Source: Bradyrhizobium sp. RD5-C2
GTDB taxonomy: Bacteria; Pseudomonadota; Alphaproteobacteria; Rhizobiales; Xanthobacteraceae
Length of the DNA stretch: 64,000 nt
Assembly: GCF_019972155.1 (NCBI RefSeq)
Contig: NZ_BOVL01000020.1
Coordinates: forward strand, 282,147 to 346,146
Direction of reading: 5' to 3'
Positions within the stretch are counted from its first letter, which is position 1. The number at the start of each line of letters is the position of its first letter. Of this stretch, positions 1 to 8,748 are shown one piece after another. Below the pieces are notes generated by a model that saw only the letters and a list, made by a program, of their open reading frames with translations, did not search any database and was not told the DNA's origin. Position numbers and translations under genes: made by a program.

Positions 1-138
1 GATGACAGTTCGGACACCGACTTGTGCCGGTTGCGGGTACTAGCCGAGCATGGTTGCTGCGGCGAAGCAGCGAAATTGATTATTGTTTATTTCGTAAGCG
101 CATTCTTGGTTCTCACCTCTTGGGGCCCGGCACCGATC

Positions 139-492
139 TCACACCACCTTCCGAGGCGCAGCCGTCGCCTTATCACCTGTGTTCGGCGTCCCCGTCGGTT
201 CGATCAGCAACAGATGCACCTCTTCCCTTGCGACGGGTCGATGCTCGACGCCCTTCGGCACGATGTAAATCTGGCCGGGATGCAATGTGATGGTGCGATC
301 GCGCAGCTCGATGTCGAGCACGCCTTTCAGCACGAGGAAGAAGTCGTCGGTGTCGTCATGCTTGTGCCAGACGAACTCGCCCTGCACCTTCACCACCATG
401 ACGTCGCAGGCGTTGAATTGCGCGACGGTGCGCGGCGACCAGTGATCGGTGAATGTCGACAGCTTCTGCGAAAGATCGATCGCGTCGCTCAT
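139..492 (-). CDS. small cupin-domain protein
   Basis: Predicted 117-residue single-domain cupin, probably cytoplasmic because no signal peptide is visible. Cupin motif 1 is seen around residues 43-57 (H43 and H45, with Asp where the usual Glu stands) and motif 2 around residues 73-84 (PKG followed by H84), so a metal site with three His is plausible. The start at 492 was chosen over an upstream in-frame Met because a GGAGG ribosome site lies 5 nt before it. Substrate unknown; small cupins of this type include isomerases, dioxygenases and sugar-binding proteins. It is followed on neither side by an obvious pathway partner; the DUF2934 gene lies just upstream on the same strand. Confidence 0.8.
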   Translation of the reverse strand: MSDAIDLSQKLSTFTDHWSPRTVAQFNACDVMVVKVQGEFVWHKHDDTDDFFLVLKGVLDIELRDRTITLHPGQIYIVPKGVEHRPVAREEVHLLLIEPTGTPNTGDKATAAPRKVV

Positions 493-549
493 GATGCCTC
501 CGGGTCCGGGCCAGCTTGCCGGGCTCGTTAGCTCAGGCGCGCGACGCAC

Positions 550-753
550 TCAATGCACGCCCCTCAACTTCTCCGGATACGTTCCGTTGTGCCCGTTGAC
601 CTCGAAATGCGCCTCGCCGTTGGCGGCCTTGCGCTCGAGCAGCTCGCGTTCGGCCTTGTACCAGAGCTGATCCATCTGGCCCGGCGGTTCGCCAGCGTCC
701 TTCCACAATTCGTAGGCGCGGGTCCGAATCTCCTGCTCGGTTGGGCCTGTCAT
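550..753 (-). CDS. DUF2934 family small protein
   Basis: A 67-residue protein whose first 40 residues (EQEIRTRAYELWKDAG followed by a Trp-Tyr-Ala-Glu helix) match the DUF2934 pattern known from rhizobia. It is acidic and mostly helical, with no signal peptide. Function unknown; members are often found in stress or replicon-accessory contexts. I chose the start at 753, where GGAG precedes the ATG by 6 nt, rather than the Met five codons upstream. It lies 57 bp upstream of the cupin gene on the same strand and may be cotranscribed with it. Confidence 0.75.
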   Translation of the reverse strand: MTGPTEQEIRTRAYELWKDAGEPPGQMDQLWYKAERELLERKAANGEAHFEVNGHNGTYPEKLRGVH

Positions 754-1184
754 GGGCGGCTCCCTCAATTTGAGACATCAAACTGTTTGGAGTGGAACTG
801 CCAGCATAGCGCAAGGTTCCAAGGCGCGCGAGATCGCCGCGCTGCCATCCGTGCACAAGCGCCGTTGCGCAGGCCATTTGCCGGAAGCTGGGTCTGATTT
901 GAGCGCGCGCGAAGAGCGGCCTATGCGCGTCAGCAAGGGTGCCCTAGTTCCCGCGACCCGATGCGGCCGCCGACAGCGCGCTGTCTTGCGGAGGCCCACC
1001 TACCCCTTTTGAGGTATGAAACCTTTGCGCGCTCCCACAGACTTAAGGTTATCAGGATTTTGCCATCACCTTCCTGGGGCTAGAGACAACGCCGCTCGCA
1101 TGTATTTTAAGCGGGCGGCGTTGGACTTTCAGGCAGGGCTCGCTCCGTCCCCCCGCGAGAGCCGCACCAAGGCGCCGCGGTTGC
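754..1184. other. intergenic region without a recognisable gene
   Basis: About 430 bp between the DUF2934 gene and the secreted hydrolase, both on the minus strand. No credible coding frame. One 9-bp inverted repeat (caacgccgc at 1087-1095 with gcggcgttg at 1115-1123, 19-nt loop) lies downstream of the hydrolase stop, but no T-tract follows, so it is only a weak terminator candidate. Confidence 0.5.
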
Positions 1185-2270
1185 TCAGCGCAAGCTTGCG
1201 GTGAAGAAATCGAGCGCAAGGCCGATCGTCTCGGCATGGACCGCGTCGCGGTCTGTGCCGTCGGGATCGCGGCATACGGTCCCGATCACCAGACGCCCTA
1301 CCAGTGTACAGGTGTCGAAGAAGACGAAATGGCCCGCGCGCGGAAACAGCTTCAGCGTCGCATCGGGAATAGCCTTGCCGAGCGCCTCGGCGCCCGAGGC
1401 CGGCGGCGTGATCTCGTCGGCGCTTCCCGCGACGATCGCGACCGGGATCGATATGGCGCCAAGACTCTCCGGCGTGAAGGCTGGCACCGGCCCCGGCGCC
1501 ATCGCGAACACGGCGCGAACGCGCTCATCGCGATAGGACTGGCCACCAAGGCTGTACCGCTGCCGGAAATCGGGATCGGTGGTCAGGCGTATCACGCTCT
1601 TCTGGCGCAGTTCCGTCGCGCCAGGCTGTGACGTGCACAACGCGTCCGCGGCGGGCGAGCGGCAGAATGCCTGAGTCCGCTCCGGATCGGTGATGCCGCC
1701 GGCGATGGCGATGACAGTGTAGCCGCCGTAGGAATGGCCGACAGCGCCGATCCGCGCCGGGTCGATCCGGTCGCCGAAGGTCCGGTCAGTGCGCATGGCG
1801 TCAATGACCCGGCTGAGGTCGACGGCGCGAAGCCACTTCAGCGCATAACCGTCGACCGTCCTGTCCTCGGATCGATTGTTGCCGGGGTGATTGACCGCAA
1901 CGGCGATGAAGCCGTGCGCCGCAAGCCCCGCGCCGAGCCAGGCGAGATCGGTCGCGAGGCCGCCGAAGCCATGGGACAGCAGAACAAGCGGACGTGGTGG
2001 CCCCGCTGCCGGCGCCGCATCAGGTGCGGCGCGTCCGGTGCTGACGAACGGGACGAGGCGTGGCCCGATCCATTGCGGCTGCTCGTGCGCATCGGCCGCA
2101 GCTGGATACCAGATCACGGCGCGGAGCACATGCGTCCCGGCGCCGCGCCAGTCGTAAGGCTCGGCCGGAATGAAATCGCGCGTGGTGACGCCGACCTTGA
2201 ATACGGCGTCCTCGGCAAATGCGAGATCCGGCGCCGCGAGCATGATCAGCAAGAGCGCCAGAAACCTCAT
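1185..2270 (-). CDS. secreted alpha/beta hydrolase, dienelactone-hydrolase/PAF-acetylhydrolase type
   Basis: A 361-residue protein with a cleavable signal peptide (residues 1-19, ending in ALA-type sequence AFA), so it acts in the periplasm or outside the cell. The alpha/beta hydrolase fold is shown by an oxyanion HGFGG at about 100-104, the nucleophile elbow GHSYGG with Ser180, an Asp in the strand preceding EITPP and a C-terminal GH before FVFF. Closest in architecture to the PAF-acetylhydrolase/dienelactone hydrolase group, which cleave small esters. It starts 48 bp after gor on the same strand, so it may be read as the tail of the rpiA-DUF2059-gor group. The natural ester is unknown. Confidence 0.8.
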   Translation of the reverse strand: MRFLALLLIMLAAPDLAFAEDAVFKVGVTTRDFIPAEPYDWRGAGTHVLRAVIWYPAAADAHEQPQWIGPRLVPFVSTGRAAPDAAPAAGPPRPLVLLSHGFGGLATDLAWLGAGLAAHGFIAVAVNHPGNNRSEDRTVDGYALKWLRAVDLSRVIDAMRTDRTFGDRIDPARIGAVGHSYGGYTVIAIAGGITDPERTQAFCRSPAADALCTSQPGATELRQKSVIRLTTDPDFRQRYSLGGQSYRDERVRAVFAMAPGPVPAFTPESLGAISIPVAIVAGSADEITPPASGAEALGKAIPDATLKLFPRAGHFVFFDTCTLVGRLVIGTVCRDPDGTDRDAVHAETIGLALDFFTASLR

Positions 2271-2318
2271 CGGGATCTCTCCCTCCGGGTCGCAGGATCA
2301 CCCCGGATCGCGTGTACC

Positions 2319-3704
2319 CTACTCCGCCGCCTGGCGGACGTGGCGTGCGGTTGGCGTCCGCATCGTCACCAGCTCTTCCGAGGCGGTCGGATGTAGCGCG
2401 ACGGTGGCGTCGAAGTCCGCCTTGGTCGCCTTCATCTTGACGGCGATCGCAACGGCTTGCGTGATCTCGGCGGCGGCATCGCCGACGATGTGGCAGCCGA
2501 GCACGCGGTCACTCGAACCATCGACCACGAGCTTCATCAGCACGCGGGTGTCGCGGCCGGACATCGTCGCCTTGATCGGGCGGAAATCGGTCTTGTAGAT
2601 GTCGACGTGGCTGTACTGCGCCCGCGCCTCTTCTTCCGTGAGGCCGACGGTGCCGACCTCAGGCTGCGAGAACACCGCGGTCGGGATCGTCGCGTGGTCG
2701 ACCTGCACCGGGCGCTTGCCGAACACGGTATCGGCGAAGGCATGCCCCTCGCGGATCGCGACCGGCGTCAGATTGGTGCGGTGGGTGACGTCGCCGACCG
2801 CGTAGATATTGTCGACCGAGGTCTTCGACCAGCCGTCGACCTGGATGCCGCCATTGGCGGGATTGATGGCGACGGCGGCGGCCTCCAGCCCGAGACCCCT
2901 GACATTGGGATGCCGGCCAATCGCGAACATCACCTGGTCGGAGGCGATGCTCGAGCCACTGGACAGATGCGTGGTGTAATCCTTGCCGTGCTTGTCGACC
3001 TTCGCCACCGTGCAGCCAGTGATGATGGTGATGCCGCGCTTCTCCATCTCGGTGCGGACATGCTTGCGCACGTCCTCGTCGAAGCCTCGCAGGATGTTGT
3101 CGCCGCGGTAGACCACGGTGACGTCGGAGCCGAAGCCGGCGAAGATGCCGGCGAATTCCAGCGCGATGTAGCCGCCGCCCTGGATCACGATCCGCTTCGG
3201 CAGCTCCTTCAGATGAAACGCCTCGTTGGAGGAGATCACGTGCTCGATGCCGGGAACGGCCGGCCCGTGATTGGGCGCGCCGCCGGTGGCGATCAGGATG
3301 TATTTCGCCGTCACCTTCTCGCCGGTGGCGAGGCGGATGGTGTGGGCATCCTCCAGCACCGCGCGGGTCTTGACGATCCTGGCGCCCGACTTCTCGACAT
3401 TGGTGGTGTAGGCGCCCTCGAGCCGGGCGATCTCCTTGTCCTTGTTGGCAACGAGCGTCGCCCAATCGAACGAGACCTGACCGATGCTCCAGCCGAAGCC
3501 GGCCGCGTCCTCGATCTCCTGGTGGACGTGGCTGCCGATCACGAACAGCTTCTTCGGCACGCAGCCGCGGATCACGCAGGTGCCGCCCATCCGGTACTCT
3601 TCGGCGACCATGACCTTCGCGCCATAATTGGCGGCGATGCGGGCGGCACGAACGCCGCCCGAACCACCACCGATGACAAACAGGTCGACGTCAAACTCGG
3701 CCAT
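2319..3704 (-). CDS. gor: glutathione-disulfide reductase
   Basis: A 461-residue FAD- and NADPH-dependent disulfide reductase that regenerates reduced glutathione in the cytoplasm. The FAD-binding GGGSGG is at residues 12-17, the redox-active pair C43/C48 lies in GGTCVIRGC, an NADPH-binding GGGYIALEFAG stands near residue 175, and the C-terminal HPTASEE supplies the base His-Glu. Length equals the usual family length. The start at 3704 is preferred; the frame stays open 36 codons further upstream, but that extension translates an intergenic palindromic repeat (LTPTLSPQERGEG) and is not gene. It follows DUF2059 and rpiA on the same strand, separated by the repeat. Confidence 0.95.
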   Translation of the reverse strand: MAEFDVDLFVIGGGSGGVRAARIAANYGAKVMVAEEYRMGGTCVIRGCVPKKLFVIGSHVHQEIEDAAGFGWSIGQVSFDWATLVANKDKEIARLEGAYTTNVEKSGARIVKTRAVLEDAHTIRLATGEKVTAKYILIATGGAPNHGPAVPGIEHVISSNEAFHLKELPKRIVIQGGGYIALEFAGIFAGFGSDVTVVYRGDNILRGFDEDVRKHVRTEMEKRGITIITGCTVAKVDKHGKDYTTHLSSGSSIASDQVMFAIGRHPNVRGLGLEAAAVAINPANGGIQVDGWSKTSVDNIYAVGDVTHRTNLTPVAIREGHAFADTVFGKRPVQVDHATIPTAVFSQPEVGTVGLTEEEARAQYSHVDIYKTDFRPIKATMSGRDTRVLMKLVVDGSSDRVLGCHIVGDAAAEITQAVAIAVKMKATKADFDATVALHPTASEELVTMRTPTARHVRQAAE

Positions 3705-3721
3705 GGCAACCTTCTTTCTTC

Positions 3722-3849
3722 CTGCTCCCTCGCCCCGCTCTTGCGGGGAGAGGGTTGGTGTGAGGGGCTCTCTCCACGATCCAATTCGCGGAGAGTCCCC
3801 CTCACCCGGCACTACGTGCCGACCTCTCCCCGCAAGCGGGGCGAGGTGG
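3722..3849. repeat. inverted pair of GC-rich palindromic intergenic repeats
   Basis: Two hairpin-forming units face each other between gor and the DUF2059 gene. Unit one has arms at 3727-3738 and 3743-3754; unit two has arms at 3823-3833 and 3836-3846. The flanking tails (gagagggttggtgtgagggg and its partner containing cccctcaccc) are also complementary, so the whole block could fold into one long cruciform. I recognise this as a dispersed REP-like element common in Rhizobiales (from memory of the family, not a search). It accounts for the spurious N-terminal extension of gor. Confidence 0.75.
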
Positions 3850-3857
3850 CAACCGCC

Positions 3858-4391
3858 TTAGATATCCTTGCCGCGCTTCTTCATCTCGGCCTTGAACTGG
3901 CCGTTGACGATCACGCCGAACTGCTGCGCCCACTGCTGCATATATTGCAGCGATCCGTTGATTGCCGTGGGCTCCGCGGTCAAAAGCTTCTGACCGAGCG
4001 GGGTCTTGTAGAACGTCACGAGGTCCTTCAGCTCCTGCTCGGTGAACTCGGCGGCGTAGATCTGCGCCATGCCGTCGCCGATCTCCTTCTCGCCGCCCGC
4101 GAATTGCTTGGCGACGATCACCGCGACCTCGTCGAGATCCTTCTGGTAGTTCAGGTACTGCTGCAGCAGACCGGTCTTGGTCTTTTCGATGATGCCGGGA
4201 ACGGCGCCGGAATACATCACCGCCACGTTCTTCATCGTCAGGATTTCCTTGGCAGCCGCAATCGCCGCCGGGGTCGACTGCTTGACCTTGGGCATCGGAG
4301 GCAGCTGCTGCTGCGCCATGGCCGGTGCGGCCGCGAGCGCCAGTCCAGCCGCCAGGGCCGCTGCCGACAAAAGTCCCGAAAAACGCTTCAT
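3858..4391 (-). CDS. DUF2059 domain exported protein
   Basis: A 177-residue protein with an N-terminal signal peptide (hydrophobic residues 5-25, cleavage after AMA), so probably periplasmic. The rest is the helical DUF2059 domain, recognisable by the pattern FTEQELKDLVTFYKTPLGQK at about residues 115-135. Function unknown. It begins 23 bp after the rpiA stop on the same strand, so the two are probably one transcript; this rpiA/DUF2059/gor order is one I associate with Bradyrhizobium relatives. Confidence 0.85.
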   Translation of the reverse strand: MKRFSGLLSAAALAAGLALAAAPAMAQQQLPPMPKVKQSTPAAIAAAKEILTMKNVAVMYSGAVPGIIEKTKTGLLQQYLNYQKDLDEVAVIVAKQFAGGEKEIGDGMAQIYAAEFTEQELKDLVTFYKTPLGQKLLTAEPTAINGSLQYMQQWAQQFGVIVNGQFKAEMKKRGKDI

Positions 4392-4414
4392 TCCAAGTCT
4401 CCTTGCTTGCGGCG

Positions 4415-5113
4415 CTATCGCCGTTCAACAACCCGAATTCCCTGTGCGCCGGCCAGAACGGCGACGCTGCCGAGCCCGATGAACAGACCATGTTCAACCA
4501 CGCCCGGGATCACGCTGAGCAAACCGGCGAGACGCGGCGGGTCGCCGATCCGGCCGAGATGGGCATCGACGATCCAGTGGCCGCCATCAGTGACAAAAAC
4601 GTGACCGTCCTTGCCCTTACGGATGATCATTTGGCCGGACACGCCGGCCTCGGCGAACGCCCGCGTCATCGCGGCCTGGGTCGCGGCGAGCCCGAACGGG
4701 ATCACCTCGACCGGCAGCGGAAAGCGGCCGAGCACGTCGACCCATTTGCTGTCGTCGGCGATCACGATCATGCGATCACTGGCGGCTGCCACGATCTTCT
4801 CGCGCAGCAGTGCGCCGCCGCCGCCCTTGATCAGATTGAGCGCGTGGTCGATCTCGTCGGCGCCGTCGATCGTGAGGTCGAGATGATCGACCTCGTCCAG
4901 CGTGGTCAGCGGAACCCCGCAACGGATCGCATCCGCTCGGGTCGCCTCCGAGGTCGGCACGCCGATCACCTTCATGCCTGATCGGACCTTCTCGCCGAGC
5001 AGCTCGACAAAATGCTTGGCGGTCGACCCGGTCCCGAGCCCAAGCGTCATGCCGTCACGCACTTCTTCGAGCGCGCGCGCCGCCGCCTGGCGTTTCAGTG
5101 CGTCCATGTCCAC
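4415..5113 (-). CDS. rpiA: ribose-5-phosphate isomerase A
   Basis: A 232-residue cytoplasmic enzyme interconverting ribose 5-phosphate and ribulose 5-phosphate in the pentose phosphate pathway. Visible RpiA landmarks are GLGTGSTA at about residues 25-32, the DGADE motif near residue 84, and the KGGGGALLREKI loop near residue 97. The start is uncertain: a GTG at 5113 lies 9 nt after GAGGG, while an ATG two codons later is 15 nt from it; I kept the GTG. It heads a probable operon with DUF2059. Confidence 0.95.
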   Translation of the reverse strand: MDMDALKRQAAARALEEVRDGMTLGLGTGSTAKHFVELLGEKVRSGMKVIGVPTSEATRADAIRCGVPLTTLDEVDHLDLTIDGADEIDHALNLIKGGGGALLREKIVAAASDRMIVIADDSKWVDVLGRFPLPVEVIPFGLAATQAAMTRAFAEAGVSGQMIIRKGKDGHVFVTDGGHWIVDAHLGRIGDPPRLAGLLSVIPGVVEHGLFIGLGSVAVLAGAQGIRVVERR

Positions 5114-5218
5114 GGCCGATAGCCCTCGGTTGTCCCTTACGGGCGCGCCATCGGCCGCCCGGCGGGCGCATATCTAGCCTCGATTCACGGGCAGGAATAG
5201 CGCCATCCGGGCCCGTCT

Positions 5219-6052
5219 TTAGGCCGAAACGGCATCCATCGCGGCCAAAATCGCCGCAAAACGGTCCTCGACCTCGGCCCGCATCCCGGGGTGGGTGAAA
5301 ACATAGAGCTGGTCGTCGTGAATCGCGGCCAGCACGCGGGCGGCAACCGACGCCGGATCGAGACCGGCTTCCAGCCGGCGCGCGATCTCGGCGACGACAG
5401 CGGCCATCGGGCTTGCCGGGTCGAGTTGGCGGGGCGGTCCGTAGTGCTGGGGGCGATTGCGCCCGCTCTCGCCGATCCGGGTCCGCACATAGCTCGGACA
5501 GAGCACGCTGACGCCGATCCCGAGCGGCTTCAGTTGCGCCGAAAGCCCTTCGGACAAGCTGACGACGGCGAATTTGGCCGCCGAATACGGGCTGAAGCCG
5601 AGTCCGGCATTCATGCCGGCCATCGAGGCGGTGTTGACGATATGGCCGCCCTCACCGTGCGCGCGGGTGTGCGGCAGGAAGCTCCTGATGCTGTGCACGA
5701 CGCCCATCAGGTTGACGTCGATCACCCAGCGCCAGTCGTCGACCGAGATCTGGTCGATGCCGCCGCCACCCGCGACGCCGGCATTGTTGCAGACGACATG
5801 GACGTTGCCGAAGGTGCGGAACGATGCCTCTGCCGCGCGGTCGACGCTTGCAGGATCGGCGACGTCGCAGACCACGCCATGGACATCCGCGCCACCGGCC
5901 CGCAGCGCATCGACGGCCTTGTCCAGCGCGCTACTTTCGATATCGGCGAACATCACCTTCATGCCCTCACGCGCGAACGCGGTTGCCATGGCGAGGCCAA
6001 TTCCGCTGGCCGCGCCGGTGACAAAAGCGGCTTTTCCGGCAAGTTCCCGCAT
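5219..6052 (-). CDS. SDR family NAD(P)-dependent oxidoreductase
   Basis: A 277-residue classical short-chain dehydrogenase. The dinucleotide-binding TGAASGIG is at residues 12-19, NNAG near residue 90, the catalytic Ser in NTASMAG near 140, and YSAAK near 155. An Asp at the end of strand two (FADIE) suggests NAD preference. Substrate unknown. It starts 74 bp from the divergent phosphoglycolate phosphatase gene, so the two share a promoter region. Confidence 0.85.
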   Translation of the reverse strand: MRELAGKAAFVTGAASGIGLAMATAFAREGMKVMFADIESSALDKAVDALRAGGADVHGVVCDVADPASVDRAAEASFRTFGNVHVVCNNAGVAGGGGIDQISVDDWRWVIDVNLMGVVHSIRSFLPHTRAHGEGGHIVNTASMAGMNAGLGFSPYSAAKFAVVSLSEGLSAQLKPLGIGVSVLCPSYVRTRIGESGRNRPQHYGPPRQLDPASPMAAVVAEIARRLEAGLDPASVAARVLAAIHDDQLYVFTHPGMRAEVEDRFAAILAAMDAVSA

Positions 6053-6126
6053 CCGAGCCTCCCTTTTTTGCGGGACACTAGCATCTTCGCTTGCATCGCG
6101 CCGCGCTGCCCGATAGCCAGAAACAG

Positions 6127-6807
6127 ATGTCCGCCTCCTCTCCCCCCATCATCGTGTTCGATCTCGACGGTACGCTGGTCGACACCGCGCCTGACCTGAT
6201 CAGCGCGCTGAATTATGTGCTCGCCCGCGAAGGCCTGCGGCCGGTTCCGCTGTCGGCGGCGCGCAACATGATCGGCGCCGGCGCGCGCAAGCTGCTCGAG
6301 CGCGGGCTCGAGGTCGACGGACGCGTGGTTAGCCTCGCGGACCTCGATCGTCTGACCAAGGATTTCATCGACTATTACGCCGAGCATATCGCCGACGGCT
6401 CGCGCCCGTTCGACGGGCTTGAAGCCGCGCTCGATCGGCTCGCGGCCAAGGGCCATCGCTTCGCGGTCTGCACCAACAAGCTGGAGTGGCTGTCGAAGCT
6501 GCTGCTCGACCGGCTCGGTCTGACGCCGCGCTTTGCCGCGATATGCGGCCAGGACACGTTCGGTATCGCCAAGCCCGATCCGGCGTTCCTGCGCGAGACG
6601 GTCGCCCGTGCCGGCGGCAAGCTGCCCGGCGCCATCATGGTCGGCGATGCCGGTCCCGATGTCGGGGTCGCCCGGCGCGCCAGCGTCCCGGTGATCGGCG
6701 TCGATTTCGGCTATACCGACGTCCCGATGACCGAGCTGAAGCCGGACCGGCTGATCAGCCATATGCGCGATCTGCCGGACGCCGTCGCCAGCCTCGGCGC
6801 AGCATAA
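6127..6807 (+). CDS. gph: phosphoglycolate phosphatase (HAD superfamily)
   Basis: A 226-residue HAD-fold hydrolase that dephosphorylates 2-phosphoglycolate. The nucleophile motif DLDGTLVDT is at residues 12-20, the motif II Thr in VCTNK near residue 117, and the motif III/IV part KPDP followed by GDAGPDV near residue 178. I chose ATG 6127; a TTG 12 codons upstream is in frame but adds no conserved sequence. It is divergent from the SDR gene, and a CtrA-type box lies 55 bp after its stop. Confidence 0.88.
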   Translation: MSASSPPIIVFDLDGTLVDTAPDLISALNYVLAREGLRPVPLSAARNMIGAGARKLLERGLEVDGRVVSLADLDRLTKDFIDYYAEHIADGSRPFDGLEAALDRLAAKGHRFAVCTNKLEWLSKLLLDRLGLTPRFAAICGQDTFGIAKPDPAFLRETVARAGGKLPGAIMVGDAGPDVGVARRASVPVIGVDFGYTDVPMTELKPDRLISHMRDLPDAVASLGAA

Positions 6808-6862
6808 TCTTTCCGCAACACATTGATATTGCTTGGCAATGATCTGCCATGCGAATCTTCCA

Positions 6863-6877
6863 TTAACCATCGCTTAA
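6863..6877 (+). promoter_or_regulatory. CtrA-type binding box TTAA-N7-TTAA
   Basis: TTAACCATCGCTTAA matches exactly the full CtrA consensus TTAA-N7-TTAA. It is centred about 99 bp upstream of the lipoprotein gene at 6969. CtrA is the alphaproteobacterial cell-cycle regulator; binding here is inferred only from sequence. Confidence 0.5.
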
Positions 6878-6968
6878 CGAACAGACCTCCCCCTGTTGCA
6901 CCTCTGTTCCGACGCTCCTATGGTCGCGCCGGGGATTGTGGCTGATTGCCGCAGTAAGAGTGTGGATC

Positions 6969-7433
6969 ATGCGTCGTACCATCGTGATTGCGGCCGCTGG
7001 GCTGAGCCTGGCCGGCTGCTCTTCGTTCTCATTGGATTCGTTCAAGTCGGCACCGCCGCCGATGCAGGTGCAACTGGATTCGGCCCCGCAAGGCGCCGAC
7101 GCCGTGACCTCGATCGGACCGGGTTGCAAGACGCCTTGCTCGGTGTCGATCCCGGCGCCGGAGGCCAACTTCACCGTTACCTTCAACATGCCGAAGTTCC
7201 AGCCGGCGACGGTGCCGGTGACGGTGACCCGCTCGCCCGGCGACTTCACCAGCCCGGCCACCACCACGCTCGATCCGAGCCCGGTGTTCGCCGAGTTGCA
7301 ACCCGCCGGCCCGCCGCCGCGCGGGCACAAGGCGATGCGGCCGAAAAAGAAGAAGCCGAAGCCGGCTGCCGCTGCGGCTCCTGCCGCTCCGGATGCCGCG
7401 GCACCGCCGCCGGCCGCCGCGCCCACGCGCTGA
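6969..7433 (+). CDS. PEGA-like lipoprotein with basic/Pro-Ala tail
   Basis: A 154-residue predicted lipoprotein: residues 1-17 form a short signal sequence ending in the lipobox LAGC. The middle (residues 30-105) is a beta-rich segment with GCKTPCSVSIP, which resembles PEGA-like repeats found in surface proteins; the end is a Lys-rich stretch (KKKKPKP) followed by Pro/Ala repeats, a type of tail that often binds peptidoglycan or polyanions. The start at 6969 puts the lipobox at the proper distance. A strong terminator follows and a CtrA-type box precedes it, suggesting a monocistronic, possibly cell-cycle-timed envelope protein. Confidence 0.75.
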   Translation: MRRTIVIAAAGLSLAGCSSFSLDSFKSAPPPMQVQLDSAPQGADAVTSIGPGCKTPCSVSIPAPEANFTVTFNMPKFQPATVPVTVTRSPGDFTSPATTTLDPSPVFAELQPAGPPPRGHKAMRPKKKKPKPAAAAAPAAPDAAAPPPAAAPTR

Positions 7434-7476
7434 CGCGCAACGCTGCGCCTATCCGGTCGAGATTGCACTGCACAAG

Positions 7477-7503
7477 AACCCGGCCCAAAGCCGGGTTTTT
7501 GTA
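7477..7503 (+). terminator. intrinsic terminator after the lipoprotein gene
   Basis: Eight-base-pair stem aacccggc/gccgggtt (7477-7484 and 7490-7497) with loop ccaaa, followed by a T-tract. Placed 44 bp after the lipoprotein stop. Confidence 0.85.
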
Positions 7504-7713
7504 TTTTGTGGAGACACATCGGCGATTGCGATCATGCATCGCGCGATCTGTCTCACCTATCGCTTTGCAATTGGCGTTGCAGGTTGCGGATCATCCATTG
7601 GAACGCATTGTGACGGCGTGCCAACATGCATAGATTGCGTGTGCGGGGCCCGTCACGGCCCGGCGCTCTGGGAACGCCTTGGTTTGAAGGCTTGGCTTGA
7701 AGGCTTGGGTTGA

Positions 7714-8748
7714 ATGAACGGATCCACGCAGGCGCAGTCCGACACGCTGTTTCGTCCGATGACCGATCCGTTCGGCCGGACGATCCGCTACCTGCGCGTC
7801 TCCGTCACCGACCGCTGCGACCTGCGCTGCTTCTACTGCATGTCGGAAGACATGACCTTCCTGCCGAAGGCTGACCTGCTGACCTTGGAAGAGCTCGACC
7901 GTCTGTGCTCGGCCTTCGTCGCCAAGGGCGTGCGCAAGATCCGCCTCACCGGCGGCGAGCCGCTGGTCCGCCGCAATGTGATGGGCCTGGTGCGTTCGCT
8001 GTCGCGCCACCTTTCGACCGGCGCGCTCGACGAACTGACGCTGACCACCAACGGTTCGCAGCTCGCGCGCTTCGCGCAGGAGCTGGCTGATTGCGGCGTG
8101 CGCCGCGTCAACGTCTCGCTCGACACGCTCGACCCCGTAAAATTCCGGGCCATCACCCGCTGGGGCGACATCGACAAGGTGCTGACGGGCATCGAGGCGG
8201 CGCGATCGGCGGGACTCGCGGTCAAGATCAACGCGGTCGCGCTGAAGAACATGAACGAGGACGAGATTCCCGCGCTGATGGAATGGGCGCATGGCAAGGG
8301 CATGGGCCTGACCTTGATCGAGGTGATGCCGATGGGCGACATCGGCGAAGGCCGCATCGATCAGTACGTTCCGCTGTCGCTGCTGCGCGCGCGGCTCGAG
8401 AAGCACTACACGCTGACCGATCTCGCCGACGACACCGGCGGCCCTGCCCGCTATGTCCGGGTCGCCGAGACCGGCGGCAAGCTCGGCTTCATCACGCCGA
8501 TGACCCACAATTTCTGCGAATCCTGCAACCGGGTGCGGATCACCTGCACCGGCACGCTGCACACCTGCCTCGGCCATGAGGACGCCTCCGACCTGCGCCG
8601 GCCGCTGCGCGCCTCCGACGACAACGATCTGCTGTCGGCGGCCATCGACCGGGCCATCGGGCTGAAGCCGAAGGGGCACGATTTCATCATCGACCGCCGC
8701 CACAACCGCCCGAGCGTCAGCCGCCACATGAGCGTCACCGGCGGCTAG
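7714..8748 (+). CDS. moaA: GTP 3',8-cyclase (molybdenum cofactor step 1)
   Basis: A 344-residue radical-SAM enzyme that with MoaC turns GTP into cyclic pyranopterin monophosphate. The SAM cluster motif CDLRCFYC is near residues 34-41, GGEPL follows near 85, and the second cluster cysteines are in CESCNRVR and the Cys of HTC near residues 270-288. The C-terminus ends in Gly-Gly, as required in this family. Length is normal. No other Mo-cofactor gene lies nearby, so it is a stand-alone locus here. Confidence 0.95.
   Translation: MNGSTQAQSDTLFRPMTDPFGRTIRYLRVSVTDRCDLRCFYCMSEDMTFLPKADLLTLEELDRLCSAFVAKGVRKIRLTGGEPLVRRNVMGLVRSLSRHLSTGALDELTLTTNGSQLARFAQELADCGVRRVNVSLDTLDPVKFRAITRWGDIDKVLTGIEAARSAGLAVKINAVALKNMNEDEIPALMEWAHGKGMGLTLIEVMPMGDIGEGRIDQYVPLSLLRARLEKHYTLTDLADDTGGPARYVRVAETGGKLGFITPMTHNFCESCNRVRITCTGTLHTCLGHEDASDLRRPLRASDDNDLLSAAIDRAIGLKPKGHDFIIDRRHNRPSVSRHMSVTGG

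Noticed and set aside
2457..4604. 715-codon open frame on the plus strand across gor, DUF2059 and rpiA
   Set aside because: It is antisense to three well-conserved genes and has no domain pattern; long antisense frames are usual in high-GC DNA.
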